Source: Chara braunii
Lineage: Eukaryota; Streptophyta; Charophyceae; Charales; Characeae
DNA: 28,194 nt
Direction: 5' to 3'
NCBI GenBank assembly: GCA_003427395.1
Contig: BFEA01000067.1
Span: 2,170,712 to 2,198,905 of the forward strand
How positions within the stretch are numbered: position 1 is the first letter of the stretch; each line of letters begins with the position of its first letter. The notes below the pieces were generated by a model. The model was not told the DNA's origin. It did no database searches and worked only from the letters and a program-made list of their open reading frames with translations. Made by a program: the position numbers and the translations under genes. Below, piece after piece: positions 18,486 through 28,121 of the stretch.

Positions 18486-18900
18486 CGGTCCCCAAATGGA
18501 ACACAGCAGCCGGTGGCAACTCAGCGAAGCACCAGGCAACGCTGCAGAGGCAACAGGGCTGCTCAACACGAAAGACGACTGCCAGGAACGACATGGCAAG
18601 CGGACGAGCAGCACAGCAACCGTGCAGTGAAGCACAAGGCAACTCAAGCAAGGCAGCCAAACAGCACGACACACAAGCAAAGCACACGGAAAGAACGGCA
18701 TGCGGATGGGCAGCAAGGCAGCGGTGCAGCGAAGCACAATGCAACACCAACACTGCAGCCGCGCCACGTCTGTGTCTGTGTCTGTGTGACACTGCAGCCC
18801 CCTACCAGTATTGCAGACACTTCAAACAAGGAGGCATTGACTATTTGGGACTTCTTAGGAGTACTCACTTGCACAGAGAGGAAAAAGCACATTGAAAAGA
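18486..18900 (+). repeat. Dispersed repeat family R, internally deleted copy
   Basis: The 5' portion shares GGAACACAGCAGC, AAGCACCAGGCAACGCTGC and AACCGTGCAGTGAAGCACAA with 22016-22215. The 3' portion (18808-18890) shares the CTTCAAACAA and TACTCACTTGCAC context with the other copies' ends. The middle is missing. Confidence 0.78.
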
Positions 18901-19316
18901 TCATTGGAACTATGCGATCCAGCGTGCCACTTCTTCTTGTCCTTCTGTGTTTTTTTCACTTTTTTAGTATTTACCTTTGTTTTCATTTTCTTCTTCGTTC
19001 TCCTTTTCTCTTTCTTTTTCTTGTGTTTTATTTTTGCTTTCCATGTTTCAAATTTTAATAGACTCCAAGGCTAAACACATTGTACCAATTGTCATTTGAA
19101 ATACTATGCCAACATACCCCCAATTTCCGGCGCTAGAAATTGGAGGCCAATCAGTTGGATTACCACCCAGTTGTATTTGCCTGAAGCACTGCTGACAACC
19201 AGTGCCTGCTTCTTCAGATAGTACTGCGGTAGTAGCATGGCGAGATACAAAACCAGCCTCAGTGCCCCATCAGGGCCTGAACAGAACAGAAGCATGCTGC
19301 AACTCAGTTACTTGCC
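18901..19316. other. T-rich then unassigned sequence
   Basis: 18940-19060 is T-rich with TTTTCTTC motifs. The rest shows nothing I recognise. Confidence 0.6.
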
Positions 19317-19546
19317 GCGATCTGTCCGCTCTTGTTTCCGCGATTTGTCCGCCCTTGTTTCCACGATTTGTCCGCCCTTGTTGCCGCGATTTTTCCGCCC
19401 TTGTTTCCACGATTTGTGCGCCCTTGTTTCCGCTATTTGTCCGCCCTTGTTTCCGCGATTTGTGCGCCCTTGTTTCCACGATTTGTCCGCCCTTGTTTCC
19501 GCGATTTGTCCACCCTTGTTTCCGCGATTTGTCCGCCCTTGTTTCC
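19317..19546 (+). repeat. 23-bp minisatellite, exactly 10 copies
   Basis: Units such as GCGATTTGTCCGCCCTTGTT plus TCC start every 23 bp from 19317. Variation is mostly G/A at unit position 1 and C/G at position 10. Because 23 is not a multiple of 3 and the unit has no stops, all forward frames stay open, each with a 23-residue period. Confidence 0.97.
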
Positions 19547-19708
19547 GACCAGTCATTCCTTCTTCTCATTGCACTAACATTTCAGCTGGGCTCGGTGTCG
19601 TTAACCATAGCAACTGTACAATTACAGGATGCAGAGGAGGCAGGCAGAAGGCTAGCAGCTGACAAAACTTCATAAAAGGAGATGAAAGCAAAACTAAAAT
19701 GGAGTGAT

Positions 19709-20109
19709 GCCCAAGCGGGCTAGCTGAGTTGGTTGAGCACGTAAGAGGCACTCGGGAGGTCATTGGTTCGATACCCCACGCCTTGCTTTTGATCCCCATG
19801 GCCTCCTGGGGGTATATGCTACTAAGCTATAACATTAACAACCACGTTTCCATAATCGTGGCCATATATATGGTGTGAACTTGTGAAGTACTGATGTGAC
19901 TTCCGTTCTCACAGTGGGCCCACAGGGCCCTTTTGTTTTCTGTTTCTCATTTTCTTATTGTCGGCCTGCCCCCCTGTGCCGGACCCCTGGAACTTGCGGT
20001 ATTGCCATATTGGTTATTTTCCCAAATTGGACTACAGAGCTGGTTTAAGCACTAAGACAAAAACAAAACAAAAAAAAAACAGTTAAAACTTAAAAATAAA
20101 AATAAAAAA
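19709..20109 (+). mobile_element. tRNA-derived SINE with A-rich tail
   Basis: The head reads GCGGGCTAGCTGAGTTGGTT (A-box) followed by GGTCATTGGTTCGATACCCC (B-box), like a tRNA gene. About 280 bp of unrelated body leads to an A-rich tail (20058-20109). ATGGAGTGAT (19699-19708) before the element and ATAGAGTGAT (20110-20119) after it form a 10-bp target duplication with one mismatch. The exact 5' base may be a few positions later. Confidence 0.82.
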
Positions 20110-20189
20110 ATAGAGTGATTATGACCACTTCAAAAAATATAATTATCCACCACAAAGTTCGACCGTGAGTGAAGCATAAAATATTCTTC

Positions 20190-20612
20190 TTCTTCTTTGC
20201 AATTGTCGCCACTGTGGAGTTATGGAAGCCTCCAAAGTTGACTTGGACTTAACTACTGATTTGAGCCTTAGTGACATATAAAAGATTCTTCTCTTTTTTT
20301 TTTTTTGAGGCTTAGTGACATATAAAAGATTCTTCTCTTTTTTTTTTTTTTTGAGCCTTAGTGACATATAAAAGATTCTTCTCTTTTTTTTTTTTTTGTG
20401 CCTTAGTGAAAGTCTCCAAAGTTGACTCGTATGTAACTGATTTGAGCCTTATTGATCGTAATGCAACCTACTCTTTTTTTTTTTTTTTGAGCCTTAGTGA
20501 CATATAAAAGATTCTTCTCAATTGTCGCCACAGTGGAGTAATGAAAGTCTCCAAAGTTGACTTGTATGTAACTGATTTGAGCCTTATTGATCGTAATGCA
20601 ACCTAACTCTTT
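20190..20612 (+). repeat. Nested tandem repeat of GTGACATATAAAAGATTC units
   Basis: GTGACATATAAAAGATTCTT followed by a poly-T run recurs at about 20270, 20313, 20359 and 20499. A larger unit with AATTGTCGCCAC, CTCCAAAGTTGACTTG and TGATTTGAGCCTTA flanks and interrupts them (20199, 20408, 20519). Confidence 0.88.
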
Positions 20613-20935
20613 AATTGTCTATACCGTACTGTTTTTCCTTTACGGACGGAAGAGCAGACACGTAATTACAGCATGCAGAGCCACACAGCAGGCTAGCAGG
20701 TGTATAATTACAGCATGCAGAGGAGCCAAGCAGCGGGCTTTCCTTGTCAGTGATTCTCTCCTGCCATCGTCAGTTTGTTGCCTTCGTGAGAACAAAACGA
20801 AGATAAGGTTCAGCATGGCATGCCCCCAGGATGGATATCTTCTCACCTCCCTCCTCCTTGAAGATCCTTTGTCTGGACCTGCCGGTTTCAGTTCTCGTTG
20901 CCACATACATACGTTCATACTCCCGTCGCCCACAC

Positions 20936-21044
20936 TACCGACCTCACCGGAATAGAATGCCCGGTCATTATAGCTGTATTCGGTGCAACTTTCAGTCCAG
21001 ATGCGGCAATAATTACCGGGCATTGTATTCGGGTGAAGACGGTA
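20936..21044. mobile_element. Palindromic MITE, TACC/GGTA-ended, subtype A
   Basis: Ends TACCGACCTCACCGGAATAG and GTATTCGGGTGAAGACGGTA pair, and so do GGTCATTATAGC and GCAATAATTACC. Length 109 bp. The centre GTGCAACTTTCAGTCCAGAT matches the other subtype A copies. Confidence 0.82.
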
Positions 21045-21150
21045 GTTGGGCAACAGAACGCCGAATGATGCCAGCTCGCATCTCTCATTTTTGCTAGGGT
21101 CTATTGACTCTATTGTCTCCATAGGTCTGGACGTATGGACTCCCGTCTGT

Positions 21151-21275
21151 GCCAGCGCTCTGTGCCAGTGCTCTGTGCCAGCGCTCTGTTCCAGTGCTCT
21201 GTGCCAGTGCTCTGTGCCAGCACTCTGTTAGAATGGTCTGTGCCAGCACTCTGTTAGAATGGTCTGTGCCAGCAT
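21151..21275 (+). repeat. 13-bp minisatellite
   Basis: GCCAGCGCTCTGT and variants occur about nine times, two of them replaced by TAGAATGGTCTGT. Confidence 0.93.
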
Positions 21276-21330
21276 GTGTGCATATTAGATCCGGACGTAC
21301 AGGCTTACAGTCTGAGTCAGCAGTTTGCAC

Positions 21331-21444
21331 TACCGTCTTCCCCCCCCGCACATAATACACCTTGATAATGAATGTGTACAAGCTGTATTTCCGACCCGGT
21401 ACAGCCATAATGGGGGTGCGTTGTGTTCGGGGGAAAAGAAGGTA
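21331..21444. mobile_element. Palindromic MITE, TACC/GGTA-ended, subtype B
   Basis: Ends TACCGTCTTCCCCCCC and GGGGGAAAAGAAGGTA. Interior AATGAATGTGTACAAGCTG and GGGGGTGCGTTGTGTTCG match the copy at 6279-6386. Length 114 bp. Confidence 0.75.
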
Positions 21445-21855
21445 GCAGTCTATGCCAGCATGTCTGCATGTATTTGGATATATGAACTCCAGGCATCAGG
21501 TGATTAGTTGTACTGTATATCCTGACATGTGGCGTACCGTATGCCTGGGCATATGAAGTGTAGATGGTTGGCAATTGGGCACACTCCACCCTTACGAGTG
21601 AGGGTGATTTTTTGTTTACTTGGTCTCACAAGCAGGTGTCTGTGTGGGCAACCCCATTCAGATGATGACGCGCCATTCTGAGCTTGTTCAGTCTCTCTAG
21701 TGACTGCCCCTGTGTGCTACCCTGAATGAAGGCAGCTGTTGTCACAACTTGTCAGTGTGCTTTTTGTTCCTCCTCCACCCCATGTGAGTGAGCACCTGCT
21801 TCCCCTCCCGATGTGTGTGTGTGTGTGTGTTGATGTGTGTGACACATGACCTCAG
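21445..21855. other. Unassigned sequence with short GT array
   Basis: Apart from a short GTGTGTGTGTGTG run near 21812 I see nothing to report. Confidence 0.6.
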
Positions 21856-21857
21856 CC

Positions 21858-22008
21858 ATCAAGCTGCACACAGAGACATAGTTTTCCCCAGGAAACAGAC
21901 TCAACATAACCTCCCAGAGATGTGTTTGAAAGCTTCACCTTGGCGATCAAGCTTCACACCGAGGCGTAGTTTTCCTCGAGGAACACACTCGACATAACCT
22001 CCCAGAGG
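21858..22008 (+). repeat. Two-copy direct repeat
   Basis: A roughly 63-bp unit (ATCAAGC(T/G)..CACAC, AGTTTTCC, ACATAACCTCCCAGAG) at 21858-21920 and 21946-22008. Confidence 0.88.
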
Positions 22009-22011
22009 TTG

Positions 22012-22866
22012 CCCCCCAAACGGAACACAGCAGCAGGCAGCAACCCAGTGAAGCACCAGGCAACGCTGCAGAGGCAACACGGCTGCTTAACACCAAAGAC
22101 AATTGCAAGGAACAACATGGCAAGCGGACAAACAGCACAGCAACCGTGCAGTGAAGCACAAAGCTATGCAAGCAAGCGGACAAACAGCACAGCAACCGTG
22201 CAGTGAAGCACAAAGCTATGCAAGCAAGCGGACAAACTGCACAGCAACCATGCAGTGAAGCACAAAGCTATGCAAGCAACGGAACCACGCTGCAAGGAAT
22301 GACACGGCGAGAACACAAGCAGTCCGGCAACCGTGCAGCGAAGCACAAGGCCACACCAACAAGGCAACCAAACTACAAGACCTGCAAGCAACACACACGT
22401 AAAGCACGGCCAGCGGATGGGCGACAAGCCAGCGGAGGAGTGAAGCGCAAGGCAACACCAACAACATGGCCACACCACATAGCGAACACAGGACCCTGCA
22501 GAGAACCACATGAGAAGCAAGCGGGACAGGCAGCGAGGCACCGGCGGAGCGCAGATGAGGCAGTCCACACATCCAACGCAGAGCAAAGCGGCACATCACC
22601 TACTCACATCACGATTGAACACCGCAGACTGTTGGTTGGTGGTGGGCAGTTGCAGGCAGTCACTCAGACAAGCATCCGTCATCACCCACAGGAAACACAG
22701 ACATCCCGAACTGAGCAGCCCCCGGTAACAGTGCTGTCGACACTCCAAACAACGAATGCCCGACTGTTTGGCATTGCTTGAGGGTGCTCAGTTGGGCACA
22801 CGAAAAATACTTAACAAAAAAACAGCAGATGGACAAACAACAAGAGAGAGACAGACACACTTAAAA

Positions 22867-22908
<42 letters not shown>
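22012..22908 (+). repeat. Dispersed repeat family R, longest copy
   Basis: Contains both the 5' portion seen at 18486 and the 3' portion seen at 17330, in order, and ends in (GT)n. Internally a 50-60-bp segment with AACCGTGCAGTGAAGCAC is repeated several times (22100-22270). The 192-residue open frame across it consists of this repetition and is not preserved in the other copies. Confidence 0.8.
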
Positions 22909-22960
<52 letters not shown>

Positions 22961-22961
22961 N

Positions 22962-23030
<69 letters not shown>
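22869..23030. repeat. (GT)n-(GA)n compound array with one N
   Basis: (GT)n to about 22908, then (GA)n to 23030, with a single N at 22961 where the GA phase is uncertain. Confidence 0.97.
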
Positions 23031-23032
<2 letters not shown>

Positions 23033-23220
23033 TGCTTCTCAATGTCCAATGTCATTCCTCTCCTCACCAGTGCTGTTGTAAAAAGCGGGCATTCATTAGT
23101 TTGCATGATATCAATGGCATGGCATTCAGTTTGAAATGCAGAGTCTGCACAACTATTTTTGGCAAGTTTTGCTTTTAGTTTACCAAGGAAGTAATGGAAT
23201 AAGAAAAAGAAGAGACATCC

Positions 23221-23646
23221 AGCGGCCTAACTCAGTTGGTAAGGCTCGCAAGTGGCATTCAGGAGGTCATGGGTTCAATCCCCATTGGCCTCATGTACCT
23301 TCCTGGGCATGCTTGGCGCCCGCCACCTAGAGATAGACCACTGGATCCCCCGATTGGCATTTAGCAGAGTCTGCTGATGTTCATAGGGGAGGGGACCTGA
23401 GGGAAGGCACAGGGATTGGTCCTGTTGGTATGGTCCCTGATGCTACCGGCTGTTCCCTAGCTGGTATCGCCCACCTGCAGGTCGGGAGCAGCCCCCGCAT
23501 GTTCTCTCGTGAACACGGTTCTGGCTGCTACGGGGTTCCCCGTATGCCTACAATTAGGAGTAGTGGTAGGTAGGTAGTGTGAGGTGAAATTGAGAGAAGA
23601 ATATAGCTTTTTAATACAAAAAAGAAAAAAAAAAGAAAAAAAAAAA
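23221..23646 (+). mobile_element. tRNA-derived SINE, full length
   Basis: The head AGCGGCCTAACTCAGTTGGT (A-box) and GGTCATGGGTTCAATCCCCA (B-box) closely matches the head at 19709. A body of about 300 bp ends in an A-rich tail. The 21 bp at 23201-23221 recur at 23647-23667 with two mismatches, a probable target duplication, although both are A-rich. The body differs from the 19709 copy. Confidence 0.82.
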
Positions 23647-23771
23647 AAGAAAAAGAAAAGAAATCCAAGTTGTCAATAGTGCGACGCAGTGTGCTCCAGC
23701 CTGAAACTAAACAGTCTCCCACGAGTTAACCTTTAGGTGCACTGGTGCTAGCGAACATAATGCCTTGAAAC

Positions 23772-24010
23772 TTGGTGCGGAATAATCGGGCAAAGGATAC
23801 CAGCAGATTCTCCATGCAACTTGTGTAGTAGGTGGCGGGCAGCCGCAGGGAGTCAGTCAGACAAGCATCCGTCATCACCCATGGAGAACCCTGGCTACAC
23901 TGCAGACTGTTGGTTGGTGGCGGGCAGCCGCAGGGAGTCACTCAGACAAGCATCCGTCATCACCCATGGAGAACCCTGGCACCAACAGATTCTTCATGCA
24001 ACTTGTGTAG
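23772..24010 (+). repeat. Tandem copy of a family R internal piece
   Basis: GGTGGCGGGCAGCCGCAGGG and CAAGCATCCGTCATCACCCA occur twice (period about 108 bp). They match GGTGGTGGGCAG and AAGCATCCGTCATCACCCAC at 22640-22690. The phrase AGATTCT(C/T)CATGCAACTTG also flanks both sides. Confidence 0.8.
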
Positions 24011-24069
24011 TCTATTCTGTGTCATGAACAAGGAATGGAGTCCGCCGTGACAGGTCGCAAAAAACGTGC

Positions 24070-24780
24070 ACAAGGATATTAGCCAGTCAAAAAAGGTCCA
24101 ATACCTTGGCAAACAATGCCGAAAAAGTAAGCAAGATCAAATCCAAAGAAAAAGTGCTAAGACAGCCCCTCTTTGGCAACACAAGGGTGAGGGAGGATGG
24201 AAATACTCCATGGCCCCGGACCCGGAAATGCAGTCAAAGGTGGTCCTCTTTTTTTTTTTTTTCCCACATCTCTGTCTTCGTTGTATATGAACCTGGCCAT
24301 AATATGATCACTGTCCATACCTCTGAAAAAAAAAGGAAAAAAAGGTTGTCCTGGGTTAAGAATGGTATATGGAATATCAGTCACTTATGGATTGACGAAG
24401 AAGGTGAGTGGATAAGAGAGAACGAATTGAGGACCCATCTCAAAGGATGCCAGCTTTGTATATAAAGAAAAAGACTTTTCCTATCGGAAGGGGAAAAAAA
24501 AAAAAAAAACAATATGCTATCATCTCAAGTACGGCAGAGAGTTGGAAATAACTTCTCAAAGAAAAATTCACATGGAAAAAATAACTTCTCAAAGAAAAAT
24601 TCACATGGAAAAAATAACTTCTCAAAGAAAAATTCACATGGAAACACCAAGGAGATTGGCGAGTACAGATAAAGCCCTACCAATTGTCCCACCACCTTGT
24701 CCTCTGTGGTACTACAGCACCTGTGCTTTTTCATCTAGTAGCTCAAAGAGAACTTTCCTCTGTGGTACTAAACGGTCCGG
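24070..24780 (+). pseudogene. Probable LINE reverse-transcriptase C-terminal remnant
   Basis: One frame reads RQPLFGNTRVREDGNTPWPR, then WVKNGIWNISHLWIDEEGEW and IRENEL before a stop at 24463-24465. Further on comes QYAIISSTAESWK. This order (PLFGN, GI..I..LW....G.W..EL, Y..I....W) resembles the region after the RT domain in plant-type non-LTR elements. Poly-T and poly-A runs and stops break it, so it is dead. I judged this by eye and the identification is tentative. Confidence 0.35.
24548..24643 (+). repeat. 33-bp tandem repeat, 3 copies
   Basis: ATAACTTCTCAAAGAAAAAT plus TCACATGGAAAAA recurs at 24548, 24581 and 24614, nearly identical. It encodes an 11-residue repeat (ITSQRKIHMEK) within the putative LINE remnant frame. 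Confidence 0.95.
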
Positions 24781-24921
24781 TGGTAATATAGAACACAAAT
24801 CCAAAGGTAGAGTTTGTCAATACATTCGTTCTCGGTATTTGCAAGCACATACGGCTATCGAAGGGATGGAATTTGATTCCACAGAATGGGGCTGGCAGCA
24901 GCTATTAAGAATAGATTTGAC

Positions 24922-25032
24922 TACTGTCTTCGGCGGAATAAAACATATGGTCATTATAGCTATATATGTGGCTCACCTTTCAGTCCGGATGCAGCGAAAA
25001 CGACCGAACAGTCTATTCAGGGGAAGAAGGTA
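24922..25032. mobile_element. Palindromic MITE, diverged subtype A
   Basis: Ends TACTGTCTTCGGCGGAATAA and CTATTCAGGGGAAGAAGGTA. The interior GGTCATTATAGC and CTTTCAGTCCGGATGCAGCG match subtype A. Length 111 bp. Flanked by GAC on both sides. Confidence 0.7.
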
Positions 25033-25988
25033 GACTTATCTGATCATATCAAGATACCATGGAGAATTTATAGGACCATATGCACCATCAAAATTGGAAG
25101 CCTCCAAAGGCTCATAAGTACATAACCTATCGGGCGCTCGAAGTCGACTACTGGCTCCACGTCAGAAGAAGGAAATGTGGTCACAACAGTTCTGATTGCC
25201 GAATAGTGCTCTCAGATCAAGAACAGGGGAATACTGGACTAGAGCCTCGAACCTCTGAAACCGCCAATGTCCGAAAAGAACATTACGAGGGGGTATTTAG
25301 GAAGACATGGTTTTCTTCCTGAACACCCCATCCAACTTCTCCTCTGGACTTGCACCCCCTCCCAATTTGGTACAACCGAAAGGTCTGGTTCGTGACGATC
25401 CATAAAGCAGCACTGCGAGCCATCTGGAAAGGAAGTTGCAGCATAACTTCAGGCGAGTCCCAACCCTCATGCAGGAAAGCATGGGAGCAGAAGTGAAAGG
25501 CATGATCGAGGCTGAAATCCCTTTTTTCCTCTTTCTTTCTTTTTTCAAACGACCCGAGTGGATGGCAAAAAGTTGAACTCTTAGCGCGGAGAAATCCCGA
25601 TGCAGAGAGGGCACAACTCCCATTCTCAAACAAGCAGCATTTCCTGCTTCTTGTGTTGTTGTTGTTGTTTTTTTAGCTACCGTGCACGGTTCCCAGGTGT
25701 GACCGATGCAATGCCAATGAGTAGCCGGAAACAATTCACATGATTTACATATGACACCACCATGAAAATGCACATGCAAGTCTGGGTGGATGAAAGGTAA
25801 TGAGCACGTTGCAATTGCATGTATGACACATCCCATGCGAATGTCTAAACAAAATCATTAATCGTTCCGTGGCTTCACAAGCTCGATTGCACTTGCTAAA
25901 AATGACACCCTATTGTCAATCCAATAATTCAATGTCATGTTTGCTTCACAACTCTGTCCATTTGCGGCCTCAGTCTGAGTACCAGTCC
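25033..25988. other. Unassigned sequence
   Basis: I see no gene, RNA or repeat unit here apart from short homopolymer runs. Open frames up to 179 residues lack recognisable features. Confidence 0.5.
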
Positions 25989-26097
25989 TACCGTCTTCAC
26001 CCGAATAGAACGCCGGGTCATTATGGCCGTATTTGGGGCAACTTTCAGACCAGATGCGGCTATAATGACCGGGTGTTCTATTCGGGTGAAGACAGTA
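25989..26097. mobile_element. Palindromic MITE, best-preserved subtype A
   Basis: TACCGTCTTCACCCGAATAG pairs with the right end CTATTCGGGTGAAGACAGTA, and GCCGGGTCATTAT with ATAATGACCGGGT, giving arms of about 35 bp around a 38-bp centre. The arms are nearly perfect, which suggests the most recent insertion of the six. A half-copy (GCTTCACCCGAATAGAGCGC) lies at about 26189-26212. Confidence 0.88.
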
Positions 26098-26142
26098 GTC
26101 CCGGGCCTGCTTCACCGGCCAGGGTTCTTAGTCTGTTTCCTA

Positions 26143-26363
26143 CTTAAACCACCAGTACTTGGCCCAGCTATCGGCCCAGCTATCGGCCTGCTTCACCCGA
26201 ATAGAGCGCCGCGGATTTAGGGCTTCGGGGTACTGGACCTCAATGGCTGGAAGCGCCAGCCATATAAAAAATGAAATGGTACCCCGTCGCTTTGGCAGAA
26301 ATCGGCGCGCAGGGGGATTCCAGGCTCGGCATCGATAGCTAGGTCAAGTACTGGTGGTTTAAG
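26143..26363. mobile_element. 221-bp terminal inverted repeat element
   Basis: CTTAAACCACCAGTACTTGG at the left matches the reverse complement of the right end for about 31 bp with two mismatches, continuing through AGCTATCG. No clear target duplication is visible, so the superfamily is open. The MITE half-copy lies inside it. Confidence 0.75.
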
Positions 26364-27465
26364 TGGGTCAGGAAGGGGACTCCGTGATCTCCGTCCTTAC
26401 GCCATTGATCTGCATACACTCTTGTGTTGTAAGCCACTGCCAGTATAACTATCCATCCAGGACTTCTACCCCTCTGGGGAGTGCGAGCCCATTAGGGGGA
26501 GACCACGTCCCCGCCATGTTTAACGGCCTAAATGTGCTGGCTGGGTTGCCAATGGTTGGTGTTGTCTAAGGTCTAGATCGCCACATCACCGAGCCTGATA
26601 GGCGAGCCTTCTGAATGCAAGCTGAGTAGCTTTCTGAATGAGATAGGCCCATTGGCCATTTGACAGTTTTTCTCTGAAGCAAATTGGCCAGTCGGCAGTT
26701 TTGCTGTGAGACCACCAGTACTCAAGCAAGGTGTGCTGACTGGCCTTTCGTGGATGTATGGGCCTGCTTGCGCCTGGTTCAAGTCAAGTTCAAGACTCTC
26801 CAGCCGTGCTTGGTCCATCCAGTTGGCAGAGCCATACCCTTAGCTGTGTTGGGAACCCCTCATACCCGATCTTCAGACGCGTGAGAGCGGCATAGAAGAG
26901 TGCCCAAGGGACCCCTCCAATGGGCGTTCCATAACCCATACCCTTGGTTGTGCTGGGAATCTCTCGTTAGGACGCTAGCTATGTGGGATGATGCCACTTT
27001 GCCCTAGGGCTAATGGTGTGCTACTTTGAGCACTGCAGTACACCAGTACACGGTCCCAGCCTTGCAGAAAGTCTTTTGTTGCCTACTCCGAAAAATTTCG
27101 CGGTTCATGTTGTCGGGGTAAAACACGCATACCTGTTCTGGGTAGTGATCACGCCTGTCTCCTCACCTGCTTCCGGCTTCCTGGGGCCGCGACGGGCTGC
27201 GGGCCCGCGACTTCGCGGTATGTCAGTTGTTTCTCTTTTCTGCACATTCCTGGAACTCCACAGGCTCTTACGAGCCTCTGTGCTTCCAACCCCTATTATG
27301 AAAGGTTATTCTTCATGCGCTCGACAAATTCGTCTCGTTGACCCTCAACAAAGCCAAATTCGACACGGAAACTCCCCCTCGAAGACTCAGCCGCGAGGCT
27401 CGAAGACTATCGTAAAGGGGGAAGGCCCTTAGATCTCATGGTTGAACTGGCCGGCCCCAGGCAAT
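26364..27465. other. Mostly unassigned sequence
   Basis: CCATACCCTT(A/G)G(C/T)TGTG(T/C)TGGGAA occurs twice (26833 and 26938). A 139-residue frame (27013-27432) is open but unrecognised. Confidence 0.5.
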
Positions 27466-27486
27466 TCAGAATGATTTTATTCTCTT

Positions 27487-27525
27487 CATCTGAAGGCATT
27501 CGGATTCGAACCTGCGTCCGTATAT
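27487..27525 (-). other. tRNA T-arm-like motif
   Basis: The - strand reads ACGGACGCAGGTTCGAATCCG, which contains a B-box consensus. No acceptor stem or D-arm pairs convincingly, so I call only the motif. Confidence 0.3.
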
Positions 27526-27595
27526 CAACAATTTAGGGGTGTACGAACTGACGGGTAAGCCCTTTTTTTTTTTTTTTTTTTTTTGTGGGTAGGCC

Positions 27596-27760
27596 CTTTT
27601 GGTAACTCCCGACTCCTCGAAAATGAGCGGTTGACAGTCAACCGAACGGAATTTGGCGGGAATCCTCCATCCTTGTTCCTCATTTGAGTTCAAACGAACG
27701 GAAGTCTGGCGGGAATCCTTCCTCCCTCCATCCTCCATCCTCCCTCCTTTTGGTAACGAC
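27596..27760. repeat. Direct repeats (CTTTTGGTAAC; GGCGGGAATCCT)
   Basis: GAACGGAA.T.TGGCGGGAATCC occurs at about 27645 and 27697, and CCTTTTGGTAAC at 27596 and 27746, with CCTCCATCC-rich filler. Confidence 0.75.
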
Positions 27761-27930
27761 AATTGGCACGATCCGGCCATCTGATATCCTTCACCATAAG
27801 CAGATCCCATGGCACTCCTTGGTGGCTCCGGGAGGAATTTTGTCCAGCGGGGCAATACCGCAGCCTGAAAATCCAACCTTCAGCGCCAATTCTATCCTCC
27901 TCGGGGCCTACCATGGCTTGTTTGCTGCAC

Positions 27931-28030
27931 TCTCCTTCGGCGGGACAACATATCCGTTAAAATTGGCACGATACAGAGGAGATTAGCATGGCCCCTGTAG
28001 AGGCATGGCACGCGTAAATCGAGAAAAGCT
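27931..28030 (+). pseudogene. U6 snRNA retrocopy, right end of window
   Basis: CTCCTTCGGCGGGACAACAT, ATCCGTTAAAATTGGCACGA, TACAGAGGAGATTAGCATGG, CCCCTGTAGAGGCATGGCAC and GCGTAAATCGAGAAAAGC follow U6 in order. The ACAGAGA box is changed to ACAGAGG and the 3' T run is missing, so it is probably non-functional. Confidence 0.85.
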
Positions 28031-28121
28031 ACCAATAGTTCGCCGCACGCGTCCGTACATAAGCGTGTTTGAGTGTCAATGGAGACCAGGGATTAGCGCA
28101 TTGAGAGCATACTCTTTCTTA

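Noticed and set aside
18432-19058. 208-residue open frame
   Set aside because: It overlaps the 18486 copy of family R and a T-rich tract, with no recognisable domain.
19317-19546. CRISPR-like array of regularly spaced 23-bp units
   Set aside because: The units are directly adjacent without spacers and the context is a eukaryotic nuclear genome. It is a minisatellite.
19709-19790. Genuine tRNA gene
   Set aside because: A- and B-boxes are present but no acceptor stem pairs, and it is followed by a SINE body and A-rich tail.
22203-22781. 192-residue open frame
   Set aside because: It lies wholly in repeat family R, is internally repetitive and is not preserved in the other copies.
25297-25836. 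179-residue minus-strand frame
   Set aside because: No domain or homologue is recognised, and overlapping frames on the same strand are similarly open. It is not supported as a gene.
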